A stretch of DNA of 64,000 nucleotides from positions 124,001 through 188,000 of the forward strand of contig NZ_PUGE01000004.1 of assembly GCF_002967075.1 (NCBI RefSeq), in the 5' to 3' direction. Source of the DNA: Corynebacterium sp. J010B-136 (GTDB lineage Bacteria > Actinomycetota > Actinomycetes > Mycobacteriales > Mycobacteriaceae). Of the stretch, positions 1 to 7,254 are shown in pieces. A program made the translations under genes and the position numbers. Within the stretch, counting starts at the first letter, position 1; each line of letters starts with the position of its first letter. The notes below the pieces were generated by a model. That model was not told the origin of the DNA and made no database searches. It saw nothing but the letters and a program-made list of their open reading frames with translations.

Positions 1-977
1 ATCTTCGTGTTCACGTCCACGCCCATGCCGGTAGGAATAGCGATGAGCAGGCTGTCTGCTTCCATCACGGCGGGGTCGGCCTTGAGCTGTTCAATAAGTA
101 CGTCCGGCTCGTCGGCGTAGGTACGGCCAAAGATAGCGGCGCCAGCTTCTGGCAGCATGCCGACCTGGTCAGTGCTGGTGCCGTGCAGGCCGAACATGCG
201 GCGGTCGGCGTCATCAACAATCGGGAAGATAGAACGGGAAACGCTCACACGCGGGGTCCACTCGTGACCGGCTTCCTTCCAGGCCGCGCGGTAACGGCGA
301 ATCTGCTCCACCTGCACCTCGCCTAAAGTTTCGGCGGAAGTTTCAGAGACCAGGGTCGAGGACATCAAGTTCACGCCATCTTGCGCGGCCTGCTCCGCCG
401 ATGCGTGGGTGCCGGAACCGTAGAAAATGCGCTGACGCACGCCAGGAGAATGCGGGAAGACGGGCAGTGGAATGCCTGGCTGATACATGTTCGGGTATTG
501 GCGCTCGAGTGGTGCAGCTGTTGCCATGCCGTGGCCGTCCAAAGCATCCATCAAGCGCAGGAAGTTTGCGCGCGCTAAATCCGCACCATTGGGTGCTTCA
601 GACTTATAGCCAAATGCTTCCCAGCCGCGGTCGGCAGCTTCTGGTGCGCCGCGGGAAACACCCAAAGCAATGCGGCCTTCAGCAATCTGGTCCAGGCTCG
701 CGATCTCCTCTGCCAAATACAGTGGATTTTCATAGCGCATATCAATAACGCCAGTGCCCACTTCAATGTGCTTAGTCGAGCCCGCAATCGCGCCCAGCAG
801 CGGCATGGGGGCGGCGGCCTGTGGTACGAAATGGTGCACGCGGAAAGAAGCATTATTAACGCCAATCTCATCAGCGTTCTTTGCTAGTTCCAGGTGGATT
901 TTCGCCATGTCAGTGGCGTTAGGTTTGTTGTTGCCCAGTGCGTAGTGACCGAAACTTAAAAAGCCAAATGATTTCAT
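1..977 (-). CDS. LLM-class flavin-dependent oxidoreductase (partial)
   Basis: The frame is open from an ATG at 977 down to the left edge of the window, so the 3' end of the gene is missing; 325 codons are visible. The N-terminus starts MKSFGFLSFGHYA and later shows GVSRGAPEAADRGWEAFG, which fits the luciferase-like monooxygenase family of FMN- or F420-dependent TIM-barrel oxidoreductases. The segments HHFVPQAAAPMPLLGAIAG and VGTGVIDMRYENPLYLAEE correspond to the usual early barrel strands. The substrate cannot be told from sequence. The gene is divergent from the LysE-type exporter at 1232, with 254 bp between the two starts. A full-length family member is about 330-350 residues, so only a short C-terminal piece is lost. 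Confidence 0.85.
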   Translation of the reverse strand, partial: MKSFGFLSFGHYALGNNKPNATDMAKIHLELAKNADEIGVNNASFRVHHFVPQAAAPMPLLGAIAGSTKHIEVGTGVIDMRYENPLYLAEEIASLDQIAEGRIALGVSRGAPEAADRGWEAFGYKSEAPNGADLARANFLRLMDALDGHGMATAAPLERQYPNMYQPGIPLPVFPHSPGVRQRIFYGSGTHASAEQAAQDGVNLMSSTLVSETSAETLGEVQVEQIRRYRAAWKEAGHEWTPRVSVSRSIFPIVDDADRRMFGLHGTSTDQVGMLPEAGAAIFGRTYADEPDVLIEQLKADPAVMEADSLLIAIPTGMGVDVNTK

Positions 978-1231
978 AGCGTGCAGTCTACCTCAGATTG
1001 TTGATTTGTCACTTAAATGTTGAAGTGATTTCTCTCGCCGTTGTGCCCTGTGTGGCACAGCTTATTCGCACCCGCATTATTGGCTCCGGAAGAATCTTGC
1101 GCCCCGCGGGCATTTGCGCGATAAATCTTCCGCAACTTCCCTGTCTGTGCCTGAAAGTAGGGAGCACATTGCGCGGCTTTCGCCGTAGAGTTTTCCCAGG
1201 TAAGCAAGCTGAAACTCAAAGGAGAGATACT

Positions 1232-1882
1232 GTGGAAACAAGCGTAATCATGGCATTCGCGGCGCTGTCTTTGGCGCTCATCGCCGTTCCAGGCGCCGAC
1301 TGGGCATACATCATCGCAGCCGGAATTCGCGGCCGCGTGGTAGCGCCCGCTGTTAGTGGGCTCATGCTTGGATATGTCGTGATTACGGCTGTGGTCGTGC
1401 TTGGTCTAGGTCCAATAGCGGCGAATGCACCGATGTTTCTAGTTCTGCTGACCATCGGCGGCGCGGGATATCTGATTTACCTTGGGATAAAGACACTGCG
1501 CAGCACCGCGCAGATGGCAAACATGGAATTAGCGCTCGCGCCGGCTGGCAGTTCCATGGGCTATGTCTGGCGTGGCGCTGCGGTGAGCGGCCTGAACCCG
1601 AAGGGCGTGCTGTTCTTCTTGTCCATCTTGCCGCAGTTTGTGCGCACGTCCAGTGACTGGCCGCTTTCGGTGCAGATGGGTGTTTTGGGCCTGGTGTGGA
1701 TTGTCATTGGCGGCATCTTCTACGCCATCCTCGGCTCCGCTATCGGGCGCGTGATGGCCACCCGCCCGCAGTTTGCGCGGGTTACCACCAAAGTGGCAGG
1801 CGTCGCGATGATTATGCTCGGCGTGGTCATGCTGGGTGAGAAGGTCATCGAGTTCAGCCAGACCGGCGGCATGCTGGCGTAA
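1232..1882 (+). CDS. LysE/RhtB family amino-acid exporter
   Basis: This is a 216-residue hydrophobic protein of the LysE/RhtB family, which exports amino acids or related small molecules across the cytoplasmic membrane. It begins VETSVIMAFAALSLALIAVPGADWAYII; the PGAD motif after the first helix is typical of the family, and the NPKGVLFFLSILPQFV segment is the conserved loop and fourth helix. I place the start at the GTG at 1232 because GGAGAG at 1221-1226 is a good ribosome binding site. The open frame reaches back to 998, but the extra residues look non-coding. It converges with an Lrp-type regulator at 1921-2370. LysE-type exporters are often controlled by a neighbouring regulator, so a functional link is possible but not shown. 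The substrate is unknown. Confidence 0.88.
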   Translation: METSVIMAFAALSLALIAVPGADWAYIIAAGIRGRVVAPAVSGLMLGYVVITAVVVLGLGPIAANAPMFLVLLTIGGAGYLIYLGIKTLRSTAQMANMELALAPAGSSMGYVWRGAAVSGLNPKGVLFFLSILPQFVRTSSDWPLSVQMGVLGLVWIVIGGIFYAILGSAIGRVMATRPQFARVTTKVAGVAMIMLGVVMLGEKVIEFSQTGGMLA

Positions 1883-1920
1883 GTCCACTGGACTTACGGG
1901 TGATTAAAATTTCAGGCCTA

Positions 1921-2370
1921 TTAAATAGGAGGGTGGTGCGCCACCACCGTCTTCATCACCATGGTGGAGGTTAGCCGCCCCGCGCCGGGCAGCACGGACA
2001 GCTTACGGTCATAAAGTTCCTGGTAGTGCAGCTTCGATTTCGCCGCCACCAGCAGCTGATAATCAGGCTCGCCGAACAGGCGGTGGGCTTGCACTACGTT
2101 GGGAATTTTGGCCAGGGCCTCTTCAAATTCCAGCACGGCTTTGCCGTTGCTCTCGCGCAGGGTGACAAAAACTAGCGTCTCGAACGGAAAACCCATCAGC
2201 TCATGGTTGAGGTCGGCACTAAAACCGCGGATGACACCGGTTGTTTGCAGGTCGCGGAAGCGACGGTGGCAGGCAGACAGACTGAGCTTTACCTTCTGCG
2301 CAATCTCAGTCATCGTCGCGCGTCCGTCTTGCTGCAGAAGAGTCAAAATCTCCCGGTCAATTGCATCCAT
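1921..2370 (-). CDS. Lrp/AsnC family transcriptional regulator
   Basis: The 149-residue protein has the length and two-part layout of Lrp/AsnC regulators. An N-terminal winged helix-turn-helix (about residues 3-60, MDAIDREILTLLQQDGRATM then KVKLSLSACHRRFRDLQ) is followed by a ligand-binding RAM domain (about 65-145, including GEPDYQLLVAAKS). The family binds amino acids and forms octamers that wrap DNA. The gene converges with the LysE exporter and is divergent from the small gene at 2422, with a 51-bp gap that must hold both promoters. Control of the exporter is an inference from position. Confidence 0.92.
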   Translation of the reverse strand: MDAIDREILTLLQQDGRATMTEIAQKVKLSLSACHRRFRDLQTTGVIRGFSADLNHELMGFPFETLVFVTLRESNGKAVLEFEEALAKIPNVVQAHRLFGEPDYQLLVAAKSKLHYQELYDRKLSVLPGAGRLTSTMVMKTVVAHHPPI

Positions 2371-2421
2371 GCCTACAGATTCTACAAAGCCGGCAAGTGT
2401 TAGCTGTGCAATAATGCGATT

Positions 2422-2763
2422 ATGGAGATTACGCTTCCTTCTGACTGTGGAAATTCGCCCCGCATGGCGCTGGTCGCAGACCTCGCCGTCGCATGGGCAG
2501 CCGATGATAAGGACACGCTAGGGCAGTGGCTTGCCGATGATTCCTCATGGTCCACTTTCGGCCCCTCCTTACCGCAAACCGCGATTTCGGAAGTGGTTGT
2601 TCTCGGCGCAATCAATCACGGGCGCGCGGCATCGTGTGATGGTTATCTCGAATTTGCGGACAGCGAACAGCCGCGGGTGCGCTTTAGTCACGTGTTCGCA
2701 TTTTCCTCCACTACTAAAACAGCCAAGGTCAAAGCAGTACGCACGTATCTCACAGTCTCGTAG
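2422..2763 (+). CDS. small NTF2/SnoaL-like hypothetical protein
   Basis: This 113-residue soluble protein begins MEITLPSDCGNSPRMALV. The pattern of an N-terminal helix (ALVADLAVAWAADD), a WLADDSSWSTFGP segment and a closing run of beta-strand-like sequence (RVRFSHVFAFSS, KVKAVRTYLTVS) resembles small NTF2/SnoaL-type alpha+beta barrels. I cannot assign a function. It reads divergently from the Lrp gene. No clear Shine-Dalgarno sequence precedes the ATG, so the mRNA may have a very short leader. Confidence 0.6.
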   Translation: MEITLPSDCGNSPRMALVADLAVAWAADDKDTLGQWLADDSSWSTFGPSLPQTAISEVVVLGAINHGRAASCDGYLEFADSEQPRVRFSHVFAFSSTTKTAKVKAVRTYLTVS

Positions 2764-2863
2764 CAGAACCGTCACGATTGATGTGTGCGCCTTAGGACAT
2801 TCGGTTAACAATCGTGGTTTGCGATACAGTACCTAATGACTCTCCTACGATCTAGGGAGAAAT

Positions 2864-2923
2864 ATGCAGTTTTTGCTGGTAATCCCAGTAGAAAACGCTC
2901 AATCCGTACATGAAATTCTCTAA
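2864..2923 (+). CDS. possible 19-residue leader peptide
   Basis: A 20-codon frame (MQFLLVIPVENAQSVHEIL plus stop) begins at an ATG five bases after AGGGAG, a good ribosome binding site. A TACGAT box at 2850-2855 could be its -10 element. It lies 61 bp before the symporter start, and between the two is a small hairpin with arms AAAGAC and GTCTTT at 2946-2964. It could be a leader peptide affecting symporter expression, or chance. There is no homology evidence. Confidence 0.3.
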   Translation: MQFLLVIPVENAQSVHEIL

Positions 2924-2984
2924 TACATCACAAGAGGGTGCTTACAAAGACTTATAACGTCTTTAAATGAAAGGAAAAGAACAC

Positions 2985-4364
2985 GTGGAATTCTCCGCCT
3001 TTGATCTGATGGTAGACGTCGGGTTAATTTCAATCCTGATGGTTGTCGGCAATGTCCTGCGTCACCGCATCAAATTTATTTTCCAGGACCTGCTGCTTCC
3101 AGCACCAGTTACTGCCGGCCTGCTGGGCCTTCTACTTGGCCCTAATGTGCTTGGTATCTTCCGCTTTTCGGATTCGATGGGGGATTACACCACCATCTTG
3201 ATCGCCGTCGTCTTTGCATCTATGGCCTATTCCATGGATGTCGGCGGAAATATGCGTAAGGGTGCGCGGAATATGTGGGCGTATTCCACGGTCATGTTCT
3301 TGGGCCAGTGGGGCCTGTTTATCCTGCTCGGTCTGTACTTCTTCCGCCCTGTCTTTGATACGCCAGACTGGTTCGGCATGATGCTGCCCGTTGGCTTTAC
3401 TGGCGGTTTCGGTACTGCTGCCGCCGTGGGTGGCGCGCTGGAAGACATCGGCGCTTCCGATGCTGCCTCCTTGGGCTTTACTTCCGCTACCGTGGGTACT
3501 TTGGCCGCTATCGTCGGCGGTATTATTGCCGCGAACTGGGGTATTCGCCGTGGCAAGGTTGCAGAAGTTCCTTCTGAAGGCCTGCCTGAGGACCTGCGCA
3601 AGGGCTACATCGCGAAGGTTGAAGACCGCCCATCTGTGGGCCGTGCAACCACCAACCCTTCTGCGATTGAGCCACTGACCCTGCACTTGGGCTTCATCGT
3701 GCTGACCGTCGTTGCTGCTTACGGTCTCAATAACTTTATTTCCAGCATCTGGGAGCAGGTTTCCATTCCGCTGTTCGCGATGTCGATTGTCTTAGGCCTA
3801 GTATTCCGCGCGATTATGAATGCCATCGGCGCGAAGGACTACCTGGACCGTGAGACCACCTCTGCGGTTTCCGGTGCTGCAACGGATTACCTGATTGCCT
3901 TCGGTATCGCCGCGATTGCACCAGCTGCAATTGCTAGCTACTGGGTGCCACTGTCGATCATGTTCGTGCTCGGCACCATCTTCTGTGTCTTCTTCCTGCT
4001 GTGGTTCCCAGCAGAATTCTTCGGCGAGAACTGGATTGAGCGCGCACTCTTCGGCTGGGGCTGGGCAACCGCTGCCGTCTCCACCGGTATTGCGCTGCTG
4101 AAGATCGTGGACCCGAAGCTCAAGTCCGGCACTCTGTCCGAATACGGCATGGCATACGTTGGCTTTGGTCCATTCGAAATCGGTATGACGGTTATCGCAC
4201 CAATCGCGGTGGTTTACGGCATGACTGCTGGACTCGGTTGGCTCTCGGTACTGCTTGCCGTTGGCATCTACCTCCTAGCGAAGTTCGGCGGGTGGATGCC
4301 GCCGCGCGGTACGATTTTCGCCCGCGGAATCGGGCATGTGGGAGAAAAGGCTCCCAAGGGCTAG
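2985..4364 (+). CDS. sodium/glutamate symporter (GltS) family transporter
   Basis: This is a 459-residue polytopic membrane protein. It reads VEFSAFDLMVDVGLISILMVVG at the start and contains about eleven hydrophobic segments. The Gly-rich LPVGFTGGFGTAAAVG segment (about residues 130-145) matches the GGHGT-type re-entrant motif of the ESS (glutamate:Na+ symporter) family, and a second FVGFGPFEIGMTVIAPIAVV segment follows near the C-terminus. The likely job is sodium-coupled uptake of glutamate or a related acid. I choose the GTG at 2985 because GAAAGGA ends eight to nine bases before it; an ATG at 2967 would overlap that site. A strong terminator follows. The gene stands alone between the NTF2-like gene and metQ. 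Substrate specificity is inferred from the family. Confidence 0.82.
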   Translation: MEFSAFDLMVDVGLISILMVVGNVLRHRIKFIFQDLLLPAPVTAGLLGLLLGPNVLGIFRFSDSMGDYTTILIAVVFASMAYSMDVGGNMRKGARNMWAYSTVMFLGQWGLFILLGLYFFRPVFDTPDWFGMMLPVGFTGGFGTAAAVGGALEDIGASDAASLGFTSATVGTLAAIVGGIIAANWGIRRGKVAEVPSEGLPEDLRKGYIAKVEDRPSVGRATTNPSAIEPLTLHLGFIVLTVVAAYGLNNFISSIWEQVSIPLFAMSIVLGLVFRAIMNAIGAKDYLDRETTSAVSGAATDYLIAFGIAAIAPAAIASYWVPLSIMFVLGTIFCVFFLLWFPAEFFGENWIERALFGWGWATAAVSTGIALLKIVDPKLKSGTLSEYGMAYVGFGPFEIGMTVIAPIAVVYGMTAGLGWLSVLLAVGIYLLAKFGGWMPPRGTIFARGIGHVGEKAPKG

Positions 4365-4394
4365 CTTCTAACTAACTAGCTCTTAATTGAATAG

Positions 4395-4428
4395 AAAAGC
4401 ACCCAGGCTCTTTTGCCTGGGTGCTTTT
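4395..4428 (+). terminator. Rho-independent terminator after symporter
   Basis: A 14-bp perfect stem (AAAAGCACCCAGGC and its complement) with a 6-base TCTTTT loop ends in a CTTTT run. It sits 31 bp after the symporter stop. Confidence 0.9.
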
Positions 4429-4562
4429 CTATCCCTGACCGGGGGTAAATGCACCCTACTGTACCAAGTTGTCTATGTTGTGTGGAATACTCAGTCTTGT
4501 CCTGGTGTTGTCATCAAGGCAAGCAGTTTTCCCAAACATTTCCCTACAAGTGAGGTTTTATC

Positions 4563-5407
4563 ATGGCTTTTCCACCGGTAAGAAACTTCTAGCAGCCCTA
4601 GCGGCAGGTTCCGCAGTATTTACCCTCGCAGCGTGCAGCTCTTCTGATAGCGACAATGCTGCTGATGGTGAGACCACCCAGATTCGCGTTGGCACCTCTC
4701 CAGGTCCTTACTCTGAACTCTTCCGTGAAGGCATCGATCCAATCTTGACCGCGCAGGACTACGAGATTGATTACACGGAATTTACTGACCTGCGCCAAGC
4801 TGATGTCGCTTTGAGCGAAAATGATGTTGACCTCAACGTCGACCAGCACACCGCGTACATGAACGTCTTTAATGATGAAACCGGCTCGGATCTGGCCAAT
4901 ATCACTGATATTCCGACCGTTGCGACCAAGATTTACTCCAACGACTTGAAGTCTTTGGATGATGTCGCAGACGGGCAGACCATTGGTATTCCTGCTGATG
5001 GATCCAACCAAACCCGCGCATTCCGTTTGCTGATTAAGCTCGGCTGGATCACGGTTAACGAAGATGCCGATCAGAACCTGCTGACTCCATCCGATATCAA
5101 GGACAATCCTCATAACCTGGACATCCAGCCTATGGATTCCGCTACCATTCCACGCGCTTTAGGTGACTTGGACTGGGGTGTTATCCCGGGTTCCATCGCA
5201 TATTCTTCCCAGGTTGACCCAGCGTTAGCGCTCGAAGAAGATCTGACCGATGACCTCATCTAGCAGGCGGTCACCACTGAAGGGCAGGTTGATTCTGACT
5301 GGGCGAAGGCAGTTGCTGAGGCCTACCGTTCTGAAGAATTCCTTGATTTCGTGGCCGAGCAAAACGAGGATAACTACTGGTTCATCCCTGAGTCCCTGCA
5401 GAAGTAG
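4563..5407 (+). pseudogene. metQ: metQ, methionine-binding lipoprotein, with frameshift and amber stop
   Basis: The product would be the substrate-binding lipoprotein of the MetNIQ methionine importer. It has the lipobox LAAC about residue 24, the strand IRVGTSPGPYSELF and the domain-closing pieces ADGSNQTRAFRLL and WGVIPGSIAYSS. Two lesions are seen. First, the ATG at 4563, eight bases after GTGAGG, reads MAFPPVRNF then stop. Adding one T to the TTTT run at 4568-4571 would give MAFSTGKKLLAAL and join the main frame. Second, that main frame meets TAG at 5261, yet continues in frame for 47 more codons ending NYWFIPESLQK, which looks like the true C-terminus. A GTG at 4550 could bypass the first lesion but has no ribosome binding site. 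The gene is either inactive or carries sequencing errors. It starts the metQNI operon. Confidence 0.8.
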
Positions 5408-5416
5408 AGCTAAATT

Positions 5417-6439
5417 TTGGTAGCTGTTTCATTCCGCAACGTATCCAAAGTCTTCGAGAGCAAGGCCGGCGCAATCACAGCGCTTGACGATGTCAACGCT
5501 GAAGTCCCCGCCGGCTCCATCTTCGGAGTAGTCGGCACCTCTGGTGCTGGTAAGTCCACCTTGTTGCGCACCGTCAATGGTCTGGAAAGTCCAAGCTCGG
5601 GCACCGTGCAGGTGCTCGGCAAAGAGGTCACCGCCCTGGGCGGGGCAGATCTTCGTGCCTTGCGCCGTGACGTGTCCATGGTCTTTCAGCACTACAACCT
5701 GCTTAATAGTCAGTCAGTAGCGCACAATGTCGGCTTGCCGCTGATTTTGGCCGGCACGCCCCGCGCGCAAGTTAAAAAGCGGGTCGCGGAAGTGCTAGCG
5801 ATGGTGGGGCTTGAAAGCCGTGCGGAAAATGCTCCGAAACAGCTCTCCGGAGGTCAGCGCCAGCGCGTCGGCAATGCCCGAGCGCTGGTGACGAACCCGA
5901 AAATCTTGATTTGTGATGAGCCGACCTCGGCACTGGATCCGATTACCGCCAACCAAATCTTGGACGTGTTGATGAAGGTCAACAGCGAGCTGGGGATTAC
6001 GGTGTTAATTATTACCCACCAGATGTCGGTGGTCTCGCGCATCGCGGACCAGGTCGCGGTGATGGAACATGGCCGCGTGATTGAACAAGGTGATGTCGCG
6101 CAAGTCTTTGCCCATCCGCAGCAGGAGTTAACGCGGCAATTTGTTGAAACCGTGGTGCCGCAAAAGCTTCCGCTCGCTATTGAGCAAGAAGTGCACAGCG
6201 GCAAGTTCAACCGCGTTATCCGCGCCGTGCACACCGGTGGGGCAGCACGTGACCTCATTTCAGATTTTGGTGCGCAGGGTGTGCACGCATCGTTATTGCA
6301 TGCCTCTAATGCTGCTTTGCGCAGGCAGTCCGTCGGCACGGTGGTCTTAGGGCTTTCTGCGCAAAACGCCTCGCTTATCGATGCCTCCCTGGCATCCCTA
6401 TCGAACCGACCCGGCCTGGACGTGGAGGAAGTGAACTAA
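5417..6439 (+). CDS. metN: methionine ABC transporter ATP-binding protein MetN
   Basis: This is a 340-residue ATPase of the D/L-methionine importer. Walker A is GTSGAGKST (about residues 41-49), the signature is LSGGQRQRV, Walker B is ILICDEPTSALD, and the switch histidine is in IITHQMS. After about residue 245 comes the C-terminal NIL domain, which in this family binds methionine and inhibits transport. The start is a TTG at 5417, nine bases after the metQ stop; no better in-frame start exists and the sequence after it matches the family N-terminus. It overlaps metI by one base. It looks intact even though the binding-protein gene upstream does not. Confidence 0.93.
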   Translation: MVAVSFRNVSKVFESKAGAITALDDVNAEVPAGSIFGVVGTSGAGKSTLLRTVNGLESPSSGTVQVLGKEVTALGGADLRALRRDVSMVFQHYNLLNSQSVAHNVGLPLILAGTPRAQVKKRVAEVLAMVGLESRAENAPKQLSGGQRQRVGNARALVTNPKILICDEPTSALDPITANQILDVLMKVNSELGITVLIITHQMSVVSRIADQVAVMEHGRVIEQGDVAQVFAHPQQELTRQFVETVVPQKLPLAIEQEVHSGKFNRVIRAVHTGGAARDLISDFGAQGVHASLLHASNAALRRQSVGTVVLGLSAQNASLIDASLASLSNRPGLDVEEVN

Positions 6440-7254
6440 TGGATGTAACCGATATTTTTGACACTCGCGTCGGGTTGGAAAAGTACGGCGAGGCCGCTGT
6501 TGAAACCTTGTACATGGTGGGCATTTCTTTGCTCGTCGGCACGCTTTTAGGCGCAGCTCTTGGCGTTATCTTGGTGCTCAACCGACCTAGTGGATTGCGT
6601 CCTATTCGGTGGCTGTACGAAGTCGTAAACTTTGTGGTCAACACCGTGCGTTCGCTGCCTTTTATTATCTTGATGGTCGCGATTTTGCCCTTTACCCGCG
6701 TGATTGTCGGCTCTTCGATTGGCACTACTGCAGCGCTAGTCCCACTGACCATCTTCATCGCGCCCTTTATGGCTCGTCTGATTGAGCAGTCAGTCCTAGA
6801 TGTTGATTCTGGAATCTTGAAAACCGCCGAATCCATGGGCGCAACGACCTGGCAAACCATTCGCTACTTCCTGCTTCCCGAAGCCAAAGCCGGCATCATT
6901 TTGGCGCTCACGACATCGACCATCACGTTGATTTCTGCCACTGCCATGGCCGGTACCATCGGCGGCGGTGGCGTGGGTGACCTCGCCATTTCTTATGGTT
7001 ACCAGCAGTTCGACACCATAGCGATCATCATTACCGTGATTATCCTCATTGTGGTCGTCCAGCTCATCCAAGCTTTTGGTACGTGGTGGGCACGCAGAGC
7101 CCGCAACGATTACTTGATCCAAATAGGCTCAACTTTTTTCAAAATATTTGAACCTGAGTGGAATAGACTCAACTTGGGCTGCGTTGGAACAAGTGAAGCA
7201 CCTATGATGGAGGCTGAAGAAATAGCTAAAAGGAGAACTAATGAACTCATTTAA
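6439..7254 (+). CDS. metI: methionine ABC transporter permease MetI with unusual C-terminal extension
   Basis: The core (about residues 1-225) is a MetI-type permease with five hydrophobic segments. It carries the EAA loop that contacts Met[21 protein letters not shown]. The family normally ends soon after this core, here near WWARRARN. The open frame continues about 45 residues further ([18 protein letters not shown] and on) and stops at 7254, 14 bases inside clpB. This tail has no permease-like character, and its DNA holds two HspR-type operators and a SigH-type promoter for clpB. It therefore probably reflects loss of the original stop or a late frameshift. The tail may or may not be made. 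Confidence 0.9.
   Translation: MDVTDIFDTRVGLEKYGEAAVETLYMVGISLLVGTLLGAALGVILVLNRPSGLRPIRWLYEVVNFVVNTVRSLPFIILMVAILPFTRVIVGSSIGTTAALVPLTIFIAPFMARLIEQSVLDVDSGILKTAESMGATTWQTIRYFLLPEAKAGIILALTTSTITLISATAMAGTIGGGGVGDLAISYGYQQFDTIAIIITVIILIVVVQLIQAFGTWWARRARNDYLIQIGSTFFKIFEPEWNRLNLGCVGTSEAPMMEAEEIAKRRTNELI
7113..7133 (+). promoter_or_regulatory. HAIR-like operator (distal), putative HspR site
   Basis: CTTGATC-N7-GCTCAAC matches 10 of 14 positions of the HspR-associated inverted repeat CTTGAGT-N7-ACTCAAG. It lies exactly 40 bp before the second, better site and within the metI frame. Confidence 0.55.
7153..7173 (+). promoter_or_regulatory. HAIR operator (proximal), putative HspR site of clpB
   Basis: CCTGAGT-N7-ACTCAAC matches 12 of 14 positions of the HspR HAIR consensus with the correct seven-base spacer. 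HspR represses clpB and dnaK in actinobacteria by binding this element, and clpB starts 67 bp downstream. Confidence 0.75.
7160..7186 (+). promoter_or_regulatory. SigH-type promoter for clpB
   Basis: GGAATA at 7160-7165 and CGTTGG at 7182-7187 fit the corynebacterial SigH pattern (GGAAT/A, then GTT, about 17 bases between). The -35 box lies inside the proximal HAIR site, so HspR binding would block it. Inferred from motifs only. Confidence 0.5.

Noticed and set aside
4436..4562. McbR-type or SAM-riboswitch control before metQ
   Set aside because: GTCTA-like half-sites are present, but no TAGAC-N6-GTCTA palindrome or riboswitch fold could be made out.
4469..5263. metQ as an intact gene from the ATG at 4469
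   Set aside because: The N-terminal part before the lipobox would be an unlikely 50-residue leader, and the frame stops at TAG 5261 before the conserved C-terminus.
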